A stretch of 64,000 bases of DNA from Zhongshania aliphaticivorans (GTDB taxonomy: Bacteria > Pseudomonadota > Gammaproteobacteria > Pseudomonadales > Spongiibacteraceae): NCBI RefSeq assembly GCF_001586255.1, contig NZ_CP014544.1:3690501-3754500 (forward strand), read 5' to 3'. Position 1 is the stretch's first letter. Every line of letters starts with the position of its first letter. Positions 37,224 through 48,137 of the stretch are shown piece by piece. Both the position numbers and the translations under genes were made by a program. Under the pieces are notes generated by a model. That model saw only the letters and a list, made by a program, of their open reading frames with translations. It had not been told where the DNA came from and ran no database searches.

Positions 37224-39494
37224 CTATGCACTGCCAGTCGGCTGCAATAGACGTTCCATGCCAACACCAATCATCGCTTTGCGCAAAAGGGCTTTCACCT
37301 CGTCAGCGGTATCAACCACCATCACGCCATCGAGCAAACCCTGCAAATCCTCAAAGCGACAGCTGCGAATAACCGCCTTAACCCGCAGCAGGCTGTTATC
37401 GTTCATCGATAACATATCGTAACCCATAGCCATAAGAATCAAGACTGCCGCAGGGTCTCCAGCTAGCTCACCGCATATACCAACAGGCTTACCCTCGGCG
37501 TGAGCGGCGTCAACAACCTGCTGGAGACTGTTTAAAACGGCGGGGTGATAAGCGTGGTAGAGATCGGCGACACGGGTGTTATTGCGGTCGACCGCCAGTA
37601 AATACTGGGTTAAATCATTTGAACCTACCGACAAAAAGTCGACCCGGCGCGCCAGCTGCCGCGCCTGATAAACCGCAGCAGGCACCTCAACCATCACGCC
37701 AATGGGCGGCAGACTAATATCCCAGCCGTCTTCAAGCAATTCGTCAAACGCTCTGCGCACCAGCTCCAGCGCTTCATCAACTTCCTGCACATTACTGATC
37801 ATCGGCAGCATAATGCGTAAATTATTCAAGCCCTCACTGGCCTTGAGCATCGCGCGAACCTGCACGAGAAATATTTCCGGATGGTCCAAGGTTACCCGGA
37901 TCCCCCGCCAACCAAGAAAAGGGTTTTCCTCCTCAATGGGGAAATAAGGTAAGGCCTTATCACCACCGATATCTAAGGTCCGCATCGTAACCGGCAGTGG
38001 CGCAAAGGCAAGCAACTGCTCACGATAAATAATGCGCTGCTCTTCTTCACTTGGGAAACGCTCGCGCAATAAAAACGGGATCTCCGTTCGGTATAAGCCA
38101 ACACCTTCGGCGCCCCGATCCAGTGAGCGGGCAACATCAGCCATTAAGCCGGTATTAACCCACAACGGCATACGATGACCGTCAAGCGTCTCGCTAGGCA
38201 AGTCGCGTAAAGCCTCCAAGCCCTGATTCAGCGCGTGATCTTCTTCAGAGACCGAGCGAAAATGCTCGTAGACGTCAGCCGTGGGATTATAGTGCACATA
38301 CCCCGAGTAGCCGTCGACAATGAGATTGGCATTTTCAATTTGGGTATAGGGTAAATCGCTGGCCCCCATGACGGTTGGAATGCCCATTGCGCGGGCCAAA
38401 ATTGCCACGTGGGAGTTACTCGAGCCCCGCACCGACACCATGCCAACCAAGCGATCTCGAGGCACGTCACCTAGCATAGAAGCGGTGAGTTCCTCGCCAA
38501 CTAAAATCGTTTTTTCAGGGTATTCCGTAGGCTCTACATCGCTGGCTTGCAGATACGACAAAACCCGGCGCCCCAAATCCTTGATATCCGTTGCTCGCTC
38601 TTTGAAATAAGCGTCTTCCATCATTTCAAAGGCGCGAACATGGCTCGACATCACCTGACTCAAGGCACCTTGCGCCCACTCGCCCGCCTCTATTTTAGCA
38701 ACTACCTCAGAAGCCCACGCCCCATCATCAATAATGCGCAGATACACATCAAATAAGGCGTGTTCGTCTGCGGGTAATTGCGTGAGCAACTTATCGCTTA
38801 AAGCGCGAATATCGACGCGAACAGCGTCCAGCGCCTCAGCAAAGGCTTTGAGCTCTGCCTGCGGGTCGTCGCTCTGACGGCGAGGCACCGAGTGCAATTC
38901 AGCCAGGGGCACGATCACCACTGCCTGACCTATCGCCACCCCGGTCGCCCCGGCAATCCCCTTAAATGACGCGGTAGCACCAACGGTATTCTGCGCGGTA
39001 TTAATTGAGCCCGTCGCCCGCGCGTGGGCGATAACCCCAGCTAGCTGAGCCGACATAGTGACGAGAAAAGCCTCTTCATCTTCGTCAAAACGACGACTGT
39101 CTTTTTGCTGAACGACCAGCACTCCCATCACCGAGCGCTGATGAATGATCGGTGCACCAAGAAAAGAGTGGTAATGTTCTTCGCCGATACCAGGCAAAAA
39201 CAAGAAATTAGGGTGTTTCTCGGCGTGGTCTAAGTTAACCGGCTCCTCACGGCGAGCCACCAAGCCCACCAAGCCTTCATCTGGCCCCAGACTTACCTTG
39301 CCAATCAATTCTGGGTTCAGACCTTGGTTAGCCATAAAAATCAGGCGTTTAGAGTCGGGGTCACGCAAATACACCGTACACACTTCGGTATCCATTACTT
39401 CGGCGATACGGCTAACAATAATATCCAGAGCAGACTGCAAGTCACCGGCGGCATTAACCGCCTGAACAATACTACGTAGCGCTTCTAGCATCAT
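37224..39494 (-). CDS. ptsP: Phosphoenolpyruvate-protein phosphotransferase PtsP (EI-Ntr)
   Basis: 756 residues. An N-terminal GAF domain (about 1-160) is followed by the enzyme I N-terminal domain, the swivelling domain with the phosphorylated His in [20 protein letters not shown], and the PEP-binding barrel ([34 protein letters not shown]). It starts the nitrogen-related phosphotransfer chain to NPr and EIIA-Ntr. It is coupled to rppH by an ATGA overlap. No sugar-PTS gene is near. Confidence 0.96.
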   Translation of the reverse strand: MMLEALRSIVQAVNAAGDLQSALDIIVSRIAEVMDTEVCTVYLRDPDSKRLIFMANQGLNPELIGKVSLGPDEGLVGLVARREEPVNLDHAEKHPNFLFLPGIGEEHYHSFLGAPIIHQRSVMGVLVVQQKDSRRFDEDEEAFLVTMSAQLAGVIAHARATGSINTAQNTVGATASFKGIAGATGVAIGQAVVIVPLAELHSVPRRQSDDPQAELKAFAEALDAVRVDIRALSDKLLTQLPADEHALFDVYLRIIDDGAWASEVVAKIEAGEWAQGALSQVMSSHVRAFEMMEDAYFKERATDIKDLGRRVLSYLQASDVEPTEYPEKTILVGEELTASMLGDVPRDRLVGMVSVRGSSNSHVAILARAMGIPTVMGASDLPYTQIENANLIVDGYSGYVHYNPTADVYEHFRSVSEEDHALNQGLEALRDLPSETLDGHRMPLWVNTGLMADVARSLDRGAEGVGLYRTEIPFLLRERFPSEEEQRIIYREQLLAFAPLPVTMRTLDIGGDKALPYFPIEEENPFLGWRGIRVTLDHPEIFLVQVRAMLKASEGLNNLRIMLPMISNVQEVDEALELVRRAFDELLEDGWDISLPPIGVMVEVPAAVYQARQLARRVDFLSVGSNDLTQYLLAVDRNNTRVADLYHAYHPAVLNSLQQVVDAAHAEGKPVGICGELAGDPAAVLILMAMGYDMLSMNDNSLLRVKAVIRSCRFEDLQGLLDGVMVVDTADEVKALLRKAMIGVGMERLLQPTGSA

Positions 39495-40009
39495 CGCAAA
39501 TCACCTGCGCAAAGATCCCCGCCGCTATCTTTCACTAAGCGTGCATGGCGTGGCGCAAGCTCTTTCATGGCCCGCCGATACACCTCACGCTTAAACGCCA
39601 CAACCTGGCCAAGGGGGTACCAATAGCTCACCCACTGCCAATGATCAAACTCTGCCTTATCGCCGCAATCGAAACTGACTTTGGCATCATCGGTTTTCAT
39701 TTGCAGCAAAAACCATTTCTGCTTTTGGCCAATACACAGGGGCTTGTTCTCGCGCCGAATCAAGCGCTGAGGCAGACGGTAACGCAGCCAGCCACGGGTG
39801 CAGGCGAGCAATTCAACGTCGTCTTCACGCAGTCCGACTTCTTCATAAAGCTCACGATACAGGGCCGCTTCAGGTGTTTCACCCTCATGAATACCGCCCT
39901 GCGGAAATTGCCAAGCACTCTGACCAACACGGCGCGCCCACAAAACTTGGCCCTGCTCATTAGCGAGCACGATACCAACATTTGGGCGAAATCCATCCGA
40001 ATCGATCAC
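39491..40009 (-). CDS. rppH: RNA pyrophosphohydrolase RppH
   Basis: 172 residues. It removes pyrophosphate from triphosphorylated 5' RNA ends and so starts RNase E-dependent decay. The Nudix box [20 protein letters not shown] is complete and is followed by [20 protein letters not shown]. The start ATG lies at 40007-40009. The pairing rppH-ptsP is conserved in gammaproteobacteria. Confidence 0.96.
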   Translation of the reverse strand: MIDSDGFRPNVGIVLANEQGQVLWARRVGQSAWQFPQGGIHEGETPEAALYRELYEEVGLREDDVELLACTRGWLRYRLPQRLIRRENKPLCIGQKQKWFLLQMKTDDAKVSFDCGDKAEFDHWQWVSYWYPLGQVVAFKREVYRRAMKELAPRHARLVKDSGGDLCAGDLR

Positions 40010-40167
40010 TAGCTCACCTATAGTTTTGATTTTATGTCTGTTTTCTATTGTTCCACAAATTCACCACGCTGGGAATTCAGCAAATGAAGTCCGGGCGGGA
40101 AAGATGAAATTGCACGCTACTGACGCTATGCTAGCCACCCAATTCAACCTCCTTCACGAGACTTACT

Positions 40168-40821
40168 ATGGCCTTGGCAATTTTTGACCTCGACAATACC
40201 CTGCTCGGCGGTGACAGCGACCACGCCTGGGGTGAATTCTTAGTCAGCGAGGGCATTGTCGACAGCCATGAATTTCAACAGCAAAACGACGAGTTCTATC
40301 GCCAATACCAACAGGGGGGCTTAGATATACAAGCCTATCTCAGTTTTGCGCTAGCGCCACTGAGTCGTTTTTCCAGCGCCGAGCTCAGCAAACTACACCA
40401 GAGCTTTATGAGCAAATACATTACGCCGCTGCGCCTACCAAAAGCCGATGCACTGATAAAACAGCATCGCGAGGCCGGGGACTTTCTTATGATTATTACC
40501 GCGACCAATAGTTTCGTGACAGCCCCCATTGCCGCCGCCCTTGGGATCGATACCCTCCTCGCCAGCGAAGCCGAAATTATCGACGGTCGCTACACCGGCA
40601 AGCCCTCTGGCATGCCCTGTTTTCAAGACGGCAAAGTTCAGCGCTTAAAAGAATGGCTTGCGGCCAATAAGCAAAGTCTCGATGGGAGTTATTTTTACAG
40701 CGATTCTCACAACGACTTACCGCTACTCAAGGTTGTCGATAAACCCTGTGCCGTCGATCCGGATGAGAAACTAAGACAGTACGCGGAAACAGCTGGCTGG
40801 CCGGTAATCAGTTTGCGCTAG
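40168..40821 (+). CDS. HAD-IB (SerB-like) family phosphatase
   Basis: 217 residues. The nucleophile motif FDLDNTLL is at residues 6-13. A helical cap, then MIITATNSFVTAPIAAALG (motif II Thr/Ser), and the third and fourth motifs (Lys in DGKVQRLKEWL; YSDSHNDLPLL) follow. HAD-IB members hydrolyse phosphomonoesters such as phosphoserine or lysophosphatidates. It is too distant from SerB itself to name. It stands alone. Confidence 0.88.
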   Translation: MALAIFDLDNTLLGGDSDHAWGEFLVSEGIVDSHEFQQQNDEFYRQYQQGGLDIQAYLSFALAPLSRFSSAELSKLHQSFMSKYITPLRLPKADALIKQHREAGDFLMIITATNSFVTAPIAAALGIDTLLASEAEIIDGRYTGKPSGMPCFQDGKVQRLKEWLAANKQSLDGSYFYSDSHNDLPLLKVVDKPCAVDPDEKLRQYAETAGWPVISLR

Positions 40822-40902
40822 TCGCAAAACAAGCAACCAAGTAATTTGCTAGCGTGACAGCGCCGCCCTTGGCTGCCCAGTCACGCCGTGAAGCAGACGA
40901 TA

Positions 40903-41289
40903 CTACTCGTCGCACTGCTCGTCATAAGCCTCGGCGTCGAGCAAATTATCTAGCTCGCTTAAATCCGAAGGCTGTATGCGGAAAAACCAACCGTCACTAT
41001 AGGGGTATTCATTGACGGTCTCAGGGCTCTCATCAAGCGCCTCATTAACTTCAATAATTTCGCCCGAAACCGGCGCGTAAATATCTGACGCGGCCTTTAC
41101 GGACTCGACCACGGCAGCTTCATCGCCAGCAGAATACTCTGCGCCCACTTCTGGCAATTCGATAAAAACCACATCGCCCAAGGCGTTCTGAGCGTGGTAA
41201 CTGATGCCCACAGTAACGGTGCCGTCAGACTCAAGACGGGCCCATTCATGGGTGCTAGCGTATTTCAATTCGCTGGGGGTATTGCTCAT
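40903..41289 (-). CDS. gcvH: Glycine cleavage system H protein
   Basis: 128 residues. It carries the lipoyl arm between the P, T and L proteins. The lipoylation lysine lies in [19 protein letters not shown], with the family start [14 protein letters not shown]. gcvT and gcvP are not in the window, so either the genes are split or this copy works with distant partners. It lies downstream of the iron-transport genes, 73 bp away. Confidence 0.95.
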   Translation of the reverse strand: MSNTPSELKYASTHEWARLESDGTVTVGISYHAQNALGDVVFIELPEVGAEYSAGDEAAVVESVKAASDIYAPVSGEIIEVNEALDESPETVNEYPYSDGWFFRIQPSDLSELDNLLDAEAYDEQCDE

Positions 41290-41362
41290 TTAAGGCCGTC
41301 CTCTACAAACGTATGCGTAAGATGGGCGCATTTTAACGCCGTAGCGCATAAATACAAAGTGC

Positions 41363-43003
41363 TCAGTGACGACTTTGGCGGATACTGATAATCACCGGGA
41401 TTAATCCTGCCGCAACCAGTGCCAAAGCGGGCAACGCTGCCAGCTGCCACTGACCCTCTGCAGTCATTTCGTAAATCCGCACCGCCAAGGTATCCCAGCC
41501 GTAGGGCCGCAGTAATAAGGTGGCCGGCATTTCCTTCATAACATCGACAAAAACCAGTACCGCCGCCGTTAATAGACCCGGCCGCAGCATGGGCAGATAA
41601 ATTCGCCACACCAATGTCGCACCTTGCGCACCCAAGGTTCTCGCAGCCTCAGGCAGGCTTGGGCGAATGCGCTCGAGGCTTGACTCTACCGGACCCGACG
41701 CCACCGCAAGAAAGCGAATCCAATAAGCGGCCAAAAGCGTCAATAACGAACCCACTAATATTGGTGTCGGCACCATTCCAAACACGCGCTGCAGCGGAAT
41801 AAAGAACTGATTATCGATATAGGTAAACGACAGCATAATACCCACCGCCAACACCGAGCCCGGCAGCGCATAGCCAAGATGCGCGGCGCCAAAGACCGCG
41901 CTAAAACGCCCTTTTTGACGGCGATTAAAGGCCAGCACCAGCGCCAGAATAACGGTAACCAGGGCCGCAATACCCGCCAACCACAGCGAATGCGCTAATA
42001 ATTCAAAAAAACGACGGTTGAGCTGTTCGGCGCCCGCACCTAGCGCCCACAGCATTAACTGCAGCACTGGGAGAACAAACGCCATGAACAAGACCACTGA
42101 ACAGATCAGGGTCATCATCCATGCGGTTAGTGGTGACACAGCAAACCGAAAGCGGTGTTGAAGCCGAGCGCCCTGTACAAAGCGCCGCCCGCCCCGCGAA
42201 CGACGCTCTGCGAACAAAGTCAGCGCCACAAATAACAATAAAATCGACGCCAATTGAGCGGCGGCCTGCAAATTAAAAAAGCCAAACCACGACTTATAAA
42301 TTGCGGTGGTGAAGGTATCGTAATTGAAAATAGCGACGGTACCGAAATCGGCAAGGGTTTCCATTAAAGCCAGGCTCACCCCAGCAATAATCGCTGGCCG
42401 CGCCATTGGCAGCGCTACCCGAAAGAACGCCTGCCACGCATTGCAACCCAAGGCTCTGGCCGCTTCAATGGTATCGCTACTTTGAGACAAGAACGCACTG
42501 CGCGCCAGCATATAAACATAGGGATAGAGCACCAGCGAGAACACCACAATAACCGTGGGTTCACTGCGCACATCAATACTGCCGTAGGCTTGACCAACAT
42601 GGTCTCTTAAAAAACTCTGTAGGGGCCCACCAAAATCGAACACTCCCAAGGTGACAAACGCCATAACATAAGCGGGCACGGCCATTGGCAGCATCAGCAG
42701 CCACTCAAACCAAGCCCGCCCAGGGAAATCGCACATCACGGTAAACCAGGCGAGGGCGATACCCAGCAGGCTCACCAATATTCCGACCCCCACTAACAAG
42801 GTCAATGTATTGGCGAGCAAGCCACCCAGCTGAGTGGCTATTAAATGCTGCCAGATATCTGTTTGCTCAGAAGACCAGCTGAATACAACAACCAAAATTG
42901 GCGCTAACACACCCAGTACCGCCAGCAAACCAACGGCCCGCAGCAACCATAGCGCCGCAGTGGATCGACGTGAGGTCGGCGCCACTAACACAGAGGCCTG
43001 CAC
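41363..43003 (-). CDS. fbpB: Ferric-iron ABC transporter permease (FbpB-like, fused)
   Basis: 546 residues with about twelve predicted helices in two halves. The ATPase-coupling EAA loops are EAARALGCNAWQAFFRVALP and EAARTLGAQGATLVWRIYLP. The two-in-one permease is typical of the FbpB/HitB/SfuB group. It follows fbpA with no gap. No ATPase gene follows; the next gene is gcvH, so the ATPase is presumably encoded elsewhere. Confidence 0.9.
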   Translation of the reverse strand: MQASVLVAPTSRRSTAALWLLRAVGLLAVLGVLAPILVVVFSWSSEQTDIWQHLIATQLGGLLANTLTLLVGVGILVSLLGIALAWFTVMCDFPGRAWFEWLLMLPMAVPAYVMAFVTLGVFDFGGPLQSFLRDHVGQAYGSIDVRSEPTVIVVFSLVLYPYVYMLARSAFLSQSSDTIEAARALGCNAWQAFFRVALPMARPAIIAGVSLALMETLADFGTVAIFNYDTFTTAIYKSWFGFFNLQAAAQLASILLLFVALTLFAERRSRGGRRFVQGARLQHRFRFAVSPLTAWMMTLICSVVLFMAFVLPVLQLMLWALGAGAEQLNRRFFELLAHSLWLAGIAALVTVILALVLAFNRRQKGRFSAVFGAAHLGYALPGSVLAVGIMLSFTYIDNQFFIPLQRVFGMVPTPILVGSLLTLLAAYWIRFLAVASGPVESSLERIRPSLPEAARTLGAQGATLVWRIYLPMLRPGLLTAAVLVFVDVMKEMPATLLLRPYGWDTLAVRIYEMTAEGQWQLAALPALALVAAGLIPVIISIRQSRH

Positions 43004-44050
43004 TCAGCGGTATCCCGCCCGATCCATCATCTTAATGGCTTCGCCCTGCAAGCGGCCCGCCTCACTCATTGGCATGGTATCGGCATTGAAACTGCCCCAT
43101 TGCTGAATGAGTTCAGACGGCGCAGTCGCGTCATTGACCGGATACTCTTGATTCAAACTCGCAAAGTCATATTGGGCCGTAGGACCAGACATCCACTCTA
43201 ACAAACGCAGCGCCTCGGCTTTATGCTTGCTCGCCTTGGTTATACCTGCACCAGAAATATTAACGTGTACACCGCGGCCTGCGGGCGCCTCACCTTGCTG
43301 GTTGGCCCAAAACAAGCCCACGGGCAGTTCGGGCTTGTCGGCCAGCATTCTCGCCAAATAATACGTATTCACTAAACCAACGTCGCACTGCCCCGCTTCA
43401 ATTGCCTCAATCACTTTATTGTCACTGGCAAAAGGTGCAACGGCTAAGTTATCGACCCAGCCGGTAACAACCTGTTCCGCCTTTTCTTGGCCCAACGCCA
43501 CAATCAGGCTAGCCACAAGAGATTGGTTATACACTTTCTTTGCGGTACGTAAACACAGCCGCCCCGACCACTCGGGATTCGCAAGGTCTTCATAGGTCGA
43601 CAACTCATCAGGCTTAACTCTATCGGTGGCATAGACAATGGTCCGCGCACGAATCGATACGCCGAACCAACGCCCCTGCTCATCCCGCAATGCCGGCGGC
43701 ACATTACGAGCAAGAATGGCTGACTCGATAGGCTCTAGCACCCCAAGCTCAGCCGCCTGCCATAAATTACCGGCATCGACCGTTATAAGCATATCAGCAG
43801 GTGAGTTTTCGCCTTCGGCGCGCATACGCGCGAGCAACGGGCCTGCGTCATCGGTGACATAGCGAATGCGAATGCCGGTTTCTTTGGTAAAGTCGTCAAA
43901 GATGGGCTTGATGAGCTGTTCAATGCGCGAGCTATAAACGACAAGCTCGGGACCGGTTGTACTGTCAGCGGGAGGCGTGCTGCGACCACAGGCGGCTAAA
44001 CCCACTACTACCAAAATTGCCACTAGCCGTGCCGCGACTCTAAACATCAT
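43004..44050 (-). CDS. fbpA: Ferric-iron ABC transporter substrate-binding lipoprotein (FbpA-like)
   Basis: About 348 residues. The signal sequence ends in the lipobox GLAACG, so it is a lipoprotein rather than the free periplasmic type. The Fe(III)-binding tyrosine pair is NTYYLARML, and the VVYSSRIEQLIKP opening is typical of the family. The ATG at 44048-44050 has GAGAGG five bases upstream; the TTG at 44053 and the ATG at 44047 are alternatives. A Fur-box palindrome lies 31 bp upstream. Confidence 0.92.
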   Translation of the reverse strand: MMFRVAARLVAILVVVGLAACGRSTPPADSTTGPELVVYSSRIEQLIKPIFDDFTKETGIRIRYVTDDAGPLLARMRAEGENSPADMLITVDAGNLWQAAELGVLEPIESAILARNVPPALRDEQGRWFGVSIRARTIVYATDRVKPDELSTYEDLANPEWSGRLCLRTAKKVYNQSLVASLIVALGQEKAEQVVTGWVDNLAVAPFASDNKVIEAIEAGQCDVGLVNTYYLARMLADKPELPVGLFWANQQGEAPAGRGVHVNISGAGITKASKHKAEALRLLEWMSGPTAQYDFASLNQEYPVNDATAPSELIQQWGSFNADTMPMSEAGRLQGEAIKMMDRAGYR

Positions 44051-44080
44051 CAACGCCTCTCATATCAAACTCGGGCGTAG

Positions 44081-44097
44081 ATGATAATTATTATCAT
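44081..44097 (-). promoter_or_regulatory. Fur box upstream of the iron transporter
   Basis: A perfect 17-bp palindrome, ATGATAATTATTATCAT (8-1-8), closely resembling the Fur consensus of GATAAT-type repeats. It lies 31 bp before the fbpA start, where Fe-Fur would block the promoter when iron is plentiful. Confidence 0.88.
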
Positions 44098-44215
44098 TCA
44101 AATTCTCAATGCATTCCGCAGATTATTCAAAATTAAGAAGGTGTGGTGATAGCAGTCAATCCTTGCGCGACACGTCCGACATCAGACCTCCGACGCCAGA
44201 CCTCTATTTGCAACA

Positions 44216-45445
44216 TCACAGCGGCCCAGAAATACCCATCGCTTTCGCGATAATCTGCCGCTTTAGCGGTAATGCTTTATTCAGCCAACTCATACCGCTA
44301 TTGCGCAGCAAGCGCAGCGGCATAACGGGAGTTTCAAACAAATGCTGAAAACCTTCCATCATCGCCATCATCGCTAAATTGCCGCCTTTGCGACGGCGCT
44401 GGTAACGATTCAACACACCGGACTCGATCAAGGATAAGCCCCGTTCATGGGCGCGACGACACTCTTCAGCCAATACCATAGCGTCTTGAAAACCGAGATT
44501 AATACCCTGCCCAGCAAGAGGATGAATGGTATGCGCAGCGTCACCGAGCAGAACAACGCCATCGCTCACATAGTCGGCTGCGTGACGCTGGCGCAGCGGA
44601 AAGCTCAGCCGCCGACTACAAGCGATAATGTTGCCAAGCCGATACTCAAATTTTGCACCCAATTCCCGGCAGAACGCCTCGTCATCCAGTGCCATTAATT
44701 GCTCAGCCTGTTCTGGCAAGGCCGACCACACAATGGAGCTGTAACGCTGCTCTCCAGCCGTATCAGGCAGTGGTAAAAACGCTAGCGGGCCTTCGGGCTG
44801 AAAACGCTGCCACGCGGTATTTTGATGAGCTTCGGCGGTTTCGATGGTCGCCACAATCGCGTGGTGGTGGTAATCCCACTCACGCGTCACAAAACCCGCC
44901 CAATCGCGAATACGAGAGTTAGCGCCGTCGGCGGCAACCACCACTGGGCTGCGCAACACGCGACCATCGGCCAAGGTCAAGGCCACGCCGCCGCTCTGCT
45001 TTTCTAAGCTGGCAACGGGATTGGCAAAATAGCATTTCACCCCCGCCGAATCTCGCAGGCGATTCATTAACGCGGCATTGAGCAGGCGATTTTCAACAAT
45101 ATGCCCCAGCGCTGCTCGCTTAACTTCGCTGGCCGCAAAATGAATACGGCCGGTGCCCTCGCCGTCCCACACTTCCATATCGGTATAAGCGCAGACCCGC
45201 CGATCACAGATCTCTGACCACACGCCAAGCTGCTCAAGAAATTCCCGAGAGCCTTCAGTCAGCGCGCTAACTCGGCCATCGTAATCAAAAACACTTTCCT
45301 CCAGCGGCGGCCAGCCTTCGCGCACCGCCTGCCCCTCGATTAAAGCCACTTTCAAAGGCAGATCGGCCAGGGCTACCGCCAATGCGCCGCCGGCCAAGCC
45401 AGCGCCAACAATAATCAGATCAAATTCGGTGACGCTTGCCGACAT
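44216..45445 (-). CDS. ubiI: FAD-dependent ubiquinone hydroxylase UbiI/VisC family
   Basis: 409 residues. The FAD-binding GXGXXG is in LIIVGAGLAGGALAVAL, the DG motif is VVAADGANSRIRDWAG, and the second FAD motif is GDAAHTIHPLAGQGINLG. Family members hydroxylate the ubiquinone ring; the position behind ubiH, as in Pseudomonas, suggests UbiI (C5 hydroxylation), although UbiF-type activity cannot be excluded. The start overlaps the ubiH stop by one base. Confidence 0.88.
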   Translation of the reverse strand: MSASVTEFDLIIVGAGLAGGALAVALADLPLKVALIEGQAVREGWPPLEESVFDYDGRVSALTEGSREFLEQLGVWSEICDRRVCAYTDMEVWDGEGTGRIHFAASEVKRAALGHIVENRLLNAALMNRLRDSAGVKCYFANPVASLEKQSGGVALTLADGRVLRSPVVVAADGANSRIRDWAGFVTREWDYHHHAIVATIETAEAHQNTAWQRFQPEGPLAFLPLPDTAGEQRYSSIVWSALPEQAEQLMALDDEAFCRELGAKFEYRLGNIIACSRRLSFPLRQRHAADYVSDGVVLLGDAAHTIHPLAGQGINLGFQDAMVLAEECRRAHERGLSLIESGVLNRYQRRRKGGNLAMMAMMEGFQHLFETPVMPLRLLRNSGMSWLNKALPLKRQIIAKAMGISGPL

Positions 45446-46701
45446 TACAAAGACTCCGCTGACGAACCCGGCATAATACCGGCGGCCCGAGCCACAAAAC
45501 GCGATTTTGCCGCGGGTGTGACATCTAATAACAATAAACCCAAGTTACGCACCACACTCAGCACCGGCTGGCGGTTGCTAAATATGCCAGTAAGCTGGTC
45601 AGAGAAGGCCGTGGTCAACCGTTGATCCACTTCTTGGCTCGCCACATAACGCTGCAATAAATTCAATTCGCCCAAGGCGCGCTTCTCGCTATGTGCTTTC
45701 GCCAGGAGTCGGCTGAGGCTGTCGGCATCGCGCAAAGCGAGATTAAACCCCTGCCCAGCGACTGGGTGCAGGGAATGGGCAGCATTGCCCATCACCACCA
45801 CCTGGCGGCGCACCTGCTCCTCGGCCTGCATTAGCTGTAAGGGAAACGATGCCCGCTGCCCGACTTTTTGCAGTCGTCCCAGCCGGTAGCCAAAATTGCG
45901 CTGCAATTCAGCCAAAAACGCCTCATCAGACCACGCCATAACCTCATCTGCCATTGCTTCAGGGAAGGTCCACACCAAGGCCGAGCGGGACTGGCCACTG
46001 CCGTCATCAACCAATGGCAGCAGCGCCAAGGGGCCACGCTCGGTAAAACGCTCGTAAGCATAGCCTTTATGAGGCTGCTCAGTGGCCACGTTGGCGATGA
46101 CCGCGAGCTGATGATAATCCGCAACGGTGGCGGCAATGCCTAATTGATTGCGCAAACCCGACTCTGCACCATCGGCCACGGCAACAAGCTGAGTTGTGAT
46201 GTCACGCTGACTTTCGCCTTCTTGCAAACTCAGGGTGGCGTAACCATCCCCGACATGAATAGCACTAACCTTGGCGGGAGACAAAAATTCAATATTACTA
46301 TGCTGGCGCAAATGGTTGAGCAATACATTGCCCAGCCACATATTCTCCACTACATAACCCAGCGCTTCCCAGCCCTGGCTCTCTGCGGTCATTAACACAC
46401 TGCCAAAATGACCTCGATCCGACACATGGACTTTGGCGATAGTACTCAAGTGTTCTTGCAGCAAAGGCCAAATACCCAGCGCCTGATATATCTGCTGACT
46501 ACCAAAGGACAGCGCCGTAGAACGCGCGTCAAAGCTAGGGCGATAGGCTGGCACACCCGACTCTGCCAAGGGCGGCAGCGGGAAACCTTCAACGACCAGC
46601 ACCCGCAAACCACCCTTGCTATGCCCATAAAGGCTCAGGGCCAAGCTCGCGCCGACCATGCCCCCCCCGGCAATCACTACATCGTAATCAGTGCGCGGCA
46701 A
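45445..46701 (-). CDS. ubiH: 2-octaprenyl-6-methoxyphenol hydroxylase UbiH
   Basis: 418 residues. FAD motifs are VVIAGGGMVGASLALSL, VAVADGAESGLRNQLG and MGNAAHSLHPVAGQGFNLAL; the GNAAH form is typical of UbiH. It catalyses C1 hydroxylation in aerobic ubiquinone synthesis on the cytoplasmic face of the membrane. It lies between pepP (14-base overlap) and the second hydroxylase (1-base overlap). Confidence 0.92.
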   Translation of the reverse strand: MPRTDYDVVIAGGGMVGASLALSLYGHSKGGLRVLVVEGFPLPPLAESGVPAYRPSFDARSTALSFGSQQIYQALGIWPLLQEHLSTIAKVHVSDRGHFGSVLMTAESQGWEALGYVVENMWLGNVLLNHLRQHSNIEFLSPAKVSAIHVGDGYATLSLQEGESQRDITTQLVAVADGAESGLRNQLGIAATVADYHQLAVIANVATEQPHKGYAYERFTERGPLALLPLVDDGSGQSRSALVWTFPEAMADEVMAWSDEAFLAELQRNFGYRLGRLQKVGQRASFPLQLMQAEEQVRRQVVVMGNAAHSLHPVAGQGFNLALRDADSLSRLLAKAHSEKRALGELNLLQRYVASQEVDQRLTTAFSDQLTGIFSNRQPVLSVVRNLGLLLLDVTPAAKSRFVARAAGIMPGSSAESL

Positions 46702-48019
46702 GACGGGCCTCCGCCATTAACGCTTCAATCTCGTCAATTTCCTTAGGCACCGCCGCCGTTAAAATATCGCAGCCGGTTTTGGTGACGACCACGTCATCTT
46801 CAATACGAATACCAATACCTCGCCACTTAGCGTCGACATCGAGATTATCCGGCGCAACATAAATGCCGGGCTCGACCGTCATCGCCATACCTTCTTCTAG
46901 CACCCGCCACTCACCGCCGACTTTGTAGTCACCAACATCGTGTACGTCCATACCCAACCAGTGGCCAGCGCGGTGCATATAAAAGGGCTTGTAGGCCTCA
47001 CTGGCAATTAAGGCATCGACCTCGCCAGCCAATAAACCCAAATTGACCAAGCCCGTCGTAATTACCCGCACCGTCGCATCGTGGGCCTGATTCCAGTGAT
47101 TACCGGCCTTAATCGTGGCTATCGCCGCTTTTTGCGAGTCCAAGACCACCTCGTAGAGGGCGCGCTGCTCGGGAGTGAAGCGGCCATTTGCTGGGAAAGT
47201 GCGGGTAATATCGGCGGCGTAGTAATCCAGCTCACAACCCGCGTCGATCAACACTAAGTCACCATCGCGAATCTCACAGCTGTTTTCTACGTAATGCAAA
47301 ATACAGCCGTTTTTACCGGCGCCAACAATGCTGCTGTAGGCAGGATAACGGGCGCCATTGCGGCCAAATTCGTGGAGTATTTCCGCTTCCAGCTGATATT
47401 CAAAAACACCGGGACGACACAAACGCATCGCGCGGCAATGGGCCGCAGCGGAAATTTCACCGGCGCGGCGCATCACTTTTTGCTCAGCAGCCGACTTATA
47501 CAAGCGCAGATCATGGAGATGGTGATCTAAATCCAAAAACTCACCGGGCGGTTGAGCGCCAGTGCGCACCTTGGAGCGAATCACATTCACCCACTGCATC
47601 ACCTGCTGATCAAACTCAGCATGGCGACCCATGGCGTAATACACCCGCTGCCGCCCTTCTAATAAGCCCGGCAAAATATCGTCGATATCGGCAATGGGAA
47701 ACGCATCATCGGCGCCGTAATTTGCGCAGGCACCGTCTGGCCCAGCGCGATAACCTGTCCACAACTCCATGGCCGGATCCCGATCCTGGCAAAACAACAC
47801 CACTTCGCCGTTGGCGCGGCCGGGTAGAAGCACCAGCACTGCGTCTGGCTCGTCAAAGCCGCTGAGATAATAAAAGTCACTGTCTTGACGGAAGGGGTAT
47901 TCAGTATCGCTATTGCGGCTCACCATTTTAGCCGCCGGAATAATGGCGATGCTGCCAGGCTCCATCAAGGCCATTAGATTTTTACGACGACGGGCAAATT
48001 CCTGCTTGCTTATGCTCAT
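46688..48019 (-). CDS. pepP: Xaa-Pro aminopeptidase PepP
   Basis: 443 residues. It releases N-terminal residues next to proline. The di-manganese site ligands are recognisable: LVLIDAGCELDYYAADITR (two Asp), HRAGHWLGMDVHDVG (His), AMTVEPGIYV (Glu) and GIRIEDDVVV (Glu). The N-terminal creatinase-like domain spans about 1-170. The start ATG is at 48017-48019. The order pepP-ubiH-ubiI is conserved. Confidence 0.95.
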   Translation of the reverse strand: MSISKQEFARRRKNLMALMEPGSIAIIPAAKMVSRNSDTEYPFRQDSDFYYLSGFDEPDAVLVLLPGRANGEVVLFCQDRDPAMELWTGYRAGPDGACANYGADDAFPIADIDDILPGLLEGRQRVYYAMGRHAEFDQQVMQWVNVIRSKVRTGAQPPGEFLDLDHHLHDLRLYKSAAEQKVMRRAGEISAAAHCRAMRLCRPGVFEYQLEAEILHEFGRNGARYPAYSSIVGAGKNGCILHYVENSCEIRDGDLVLIDAGCELDYYAADITRTFPANGRFTPEQRALYEVVLDSQKAAIATIKAGNHWNQAHDATVRVITTGLVNLGLLAGEVDALIASEAYKPFYMHRAGHWLGMDVHDVGDYKVGGEWRVLEEGMAMTVEPGIYVAPDNLDVDAKWRGIGIRIEDDVVVTKTGCDILTAAVPKEIDEIEALMAEARLAAH

Positions 48020-48137
48020 GTTTATCTCATTGTTCGCAATATAGATCGCTAAAATCGCTCTAAGTGTACAATCGGCTTAAGTGCAAAACTCAGCACCGAG
48101 CTTATCACAGCGCAAGCCTAACAATTAGCCGCTCACA

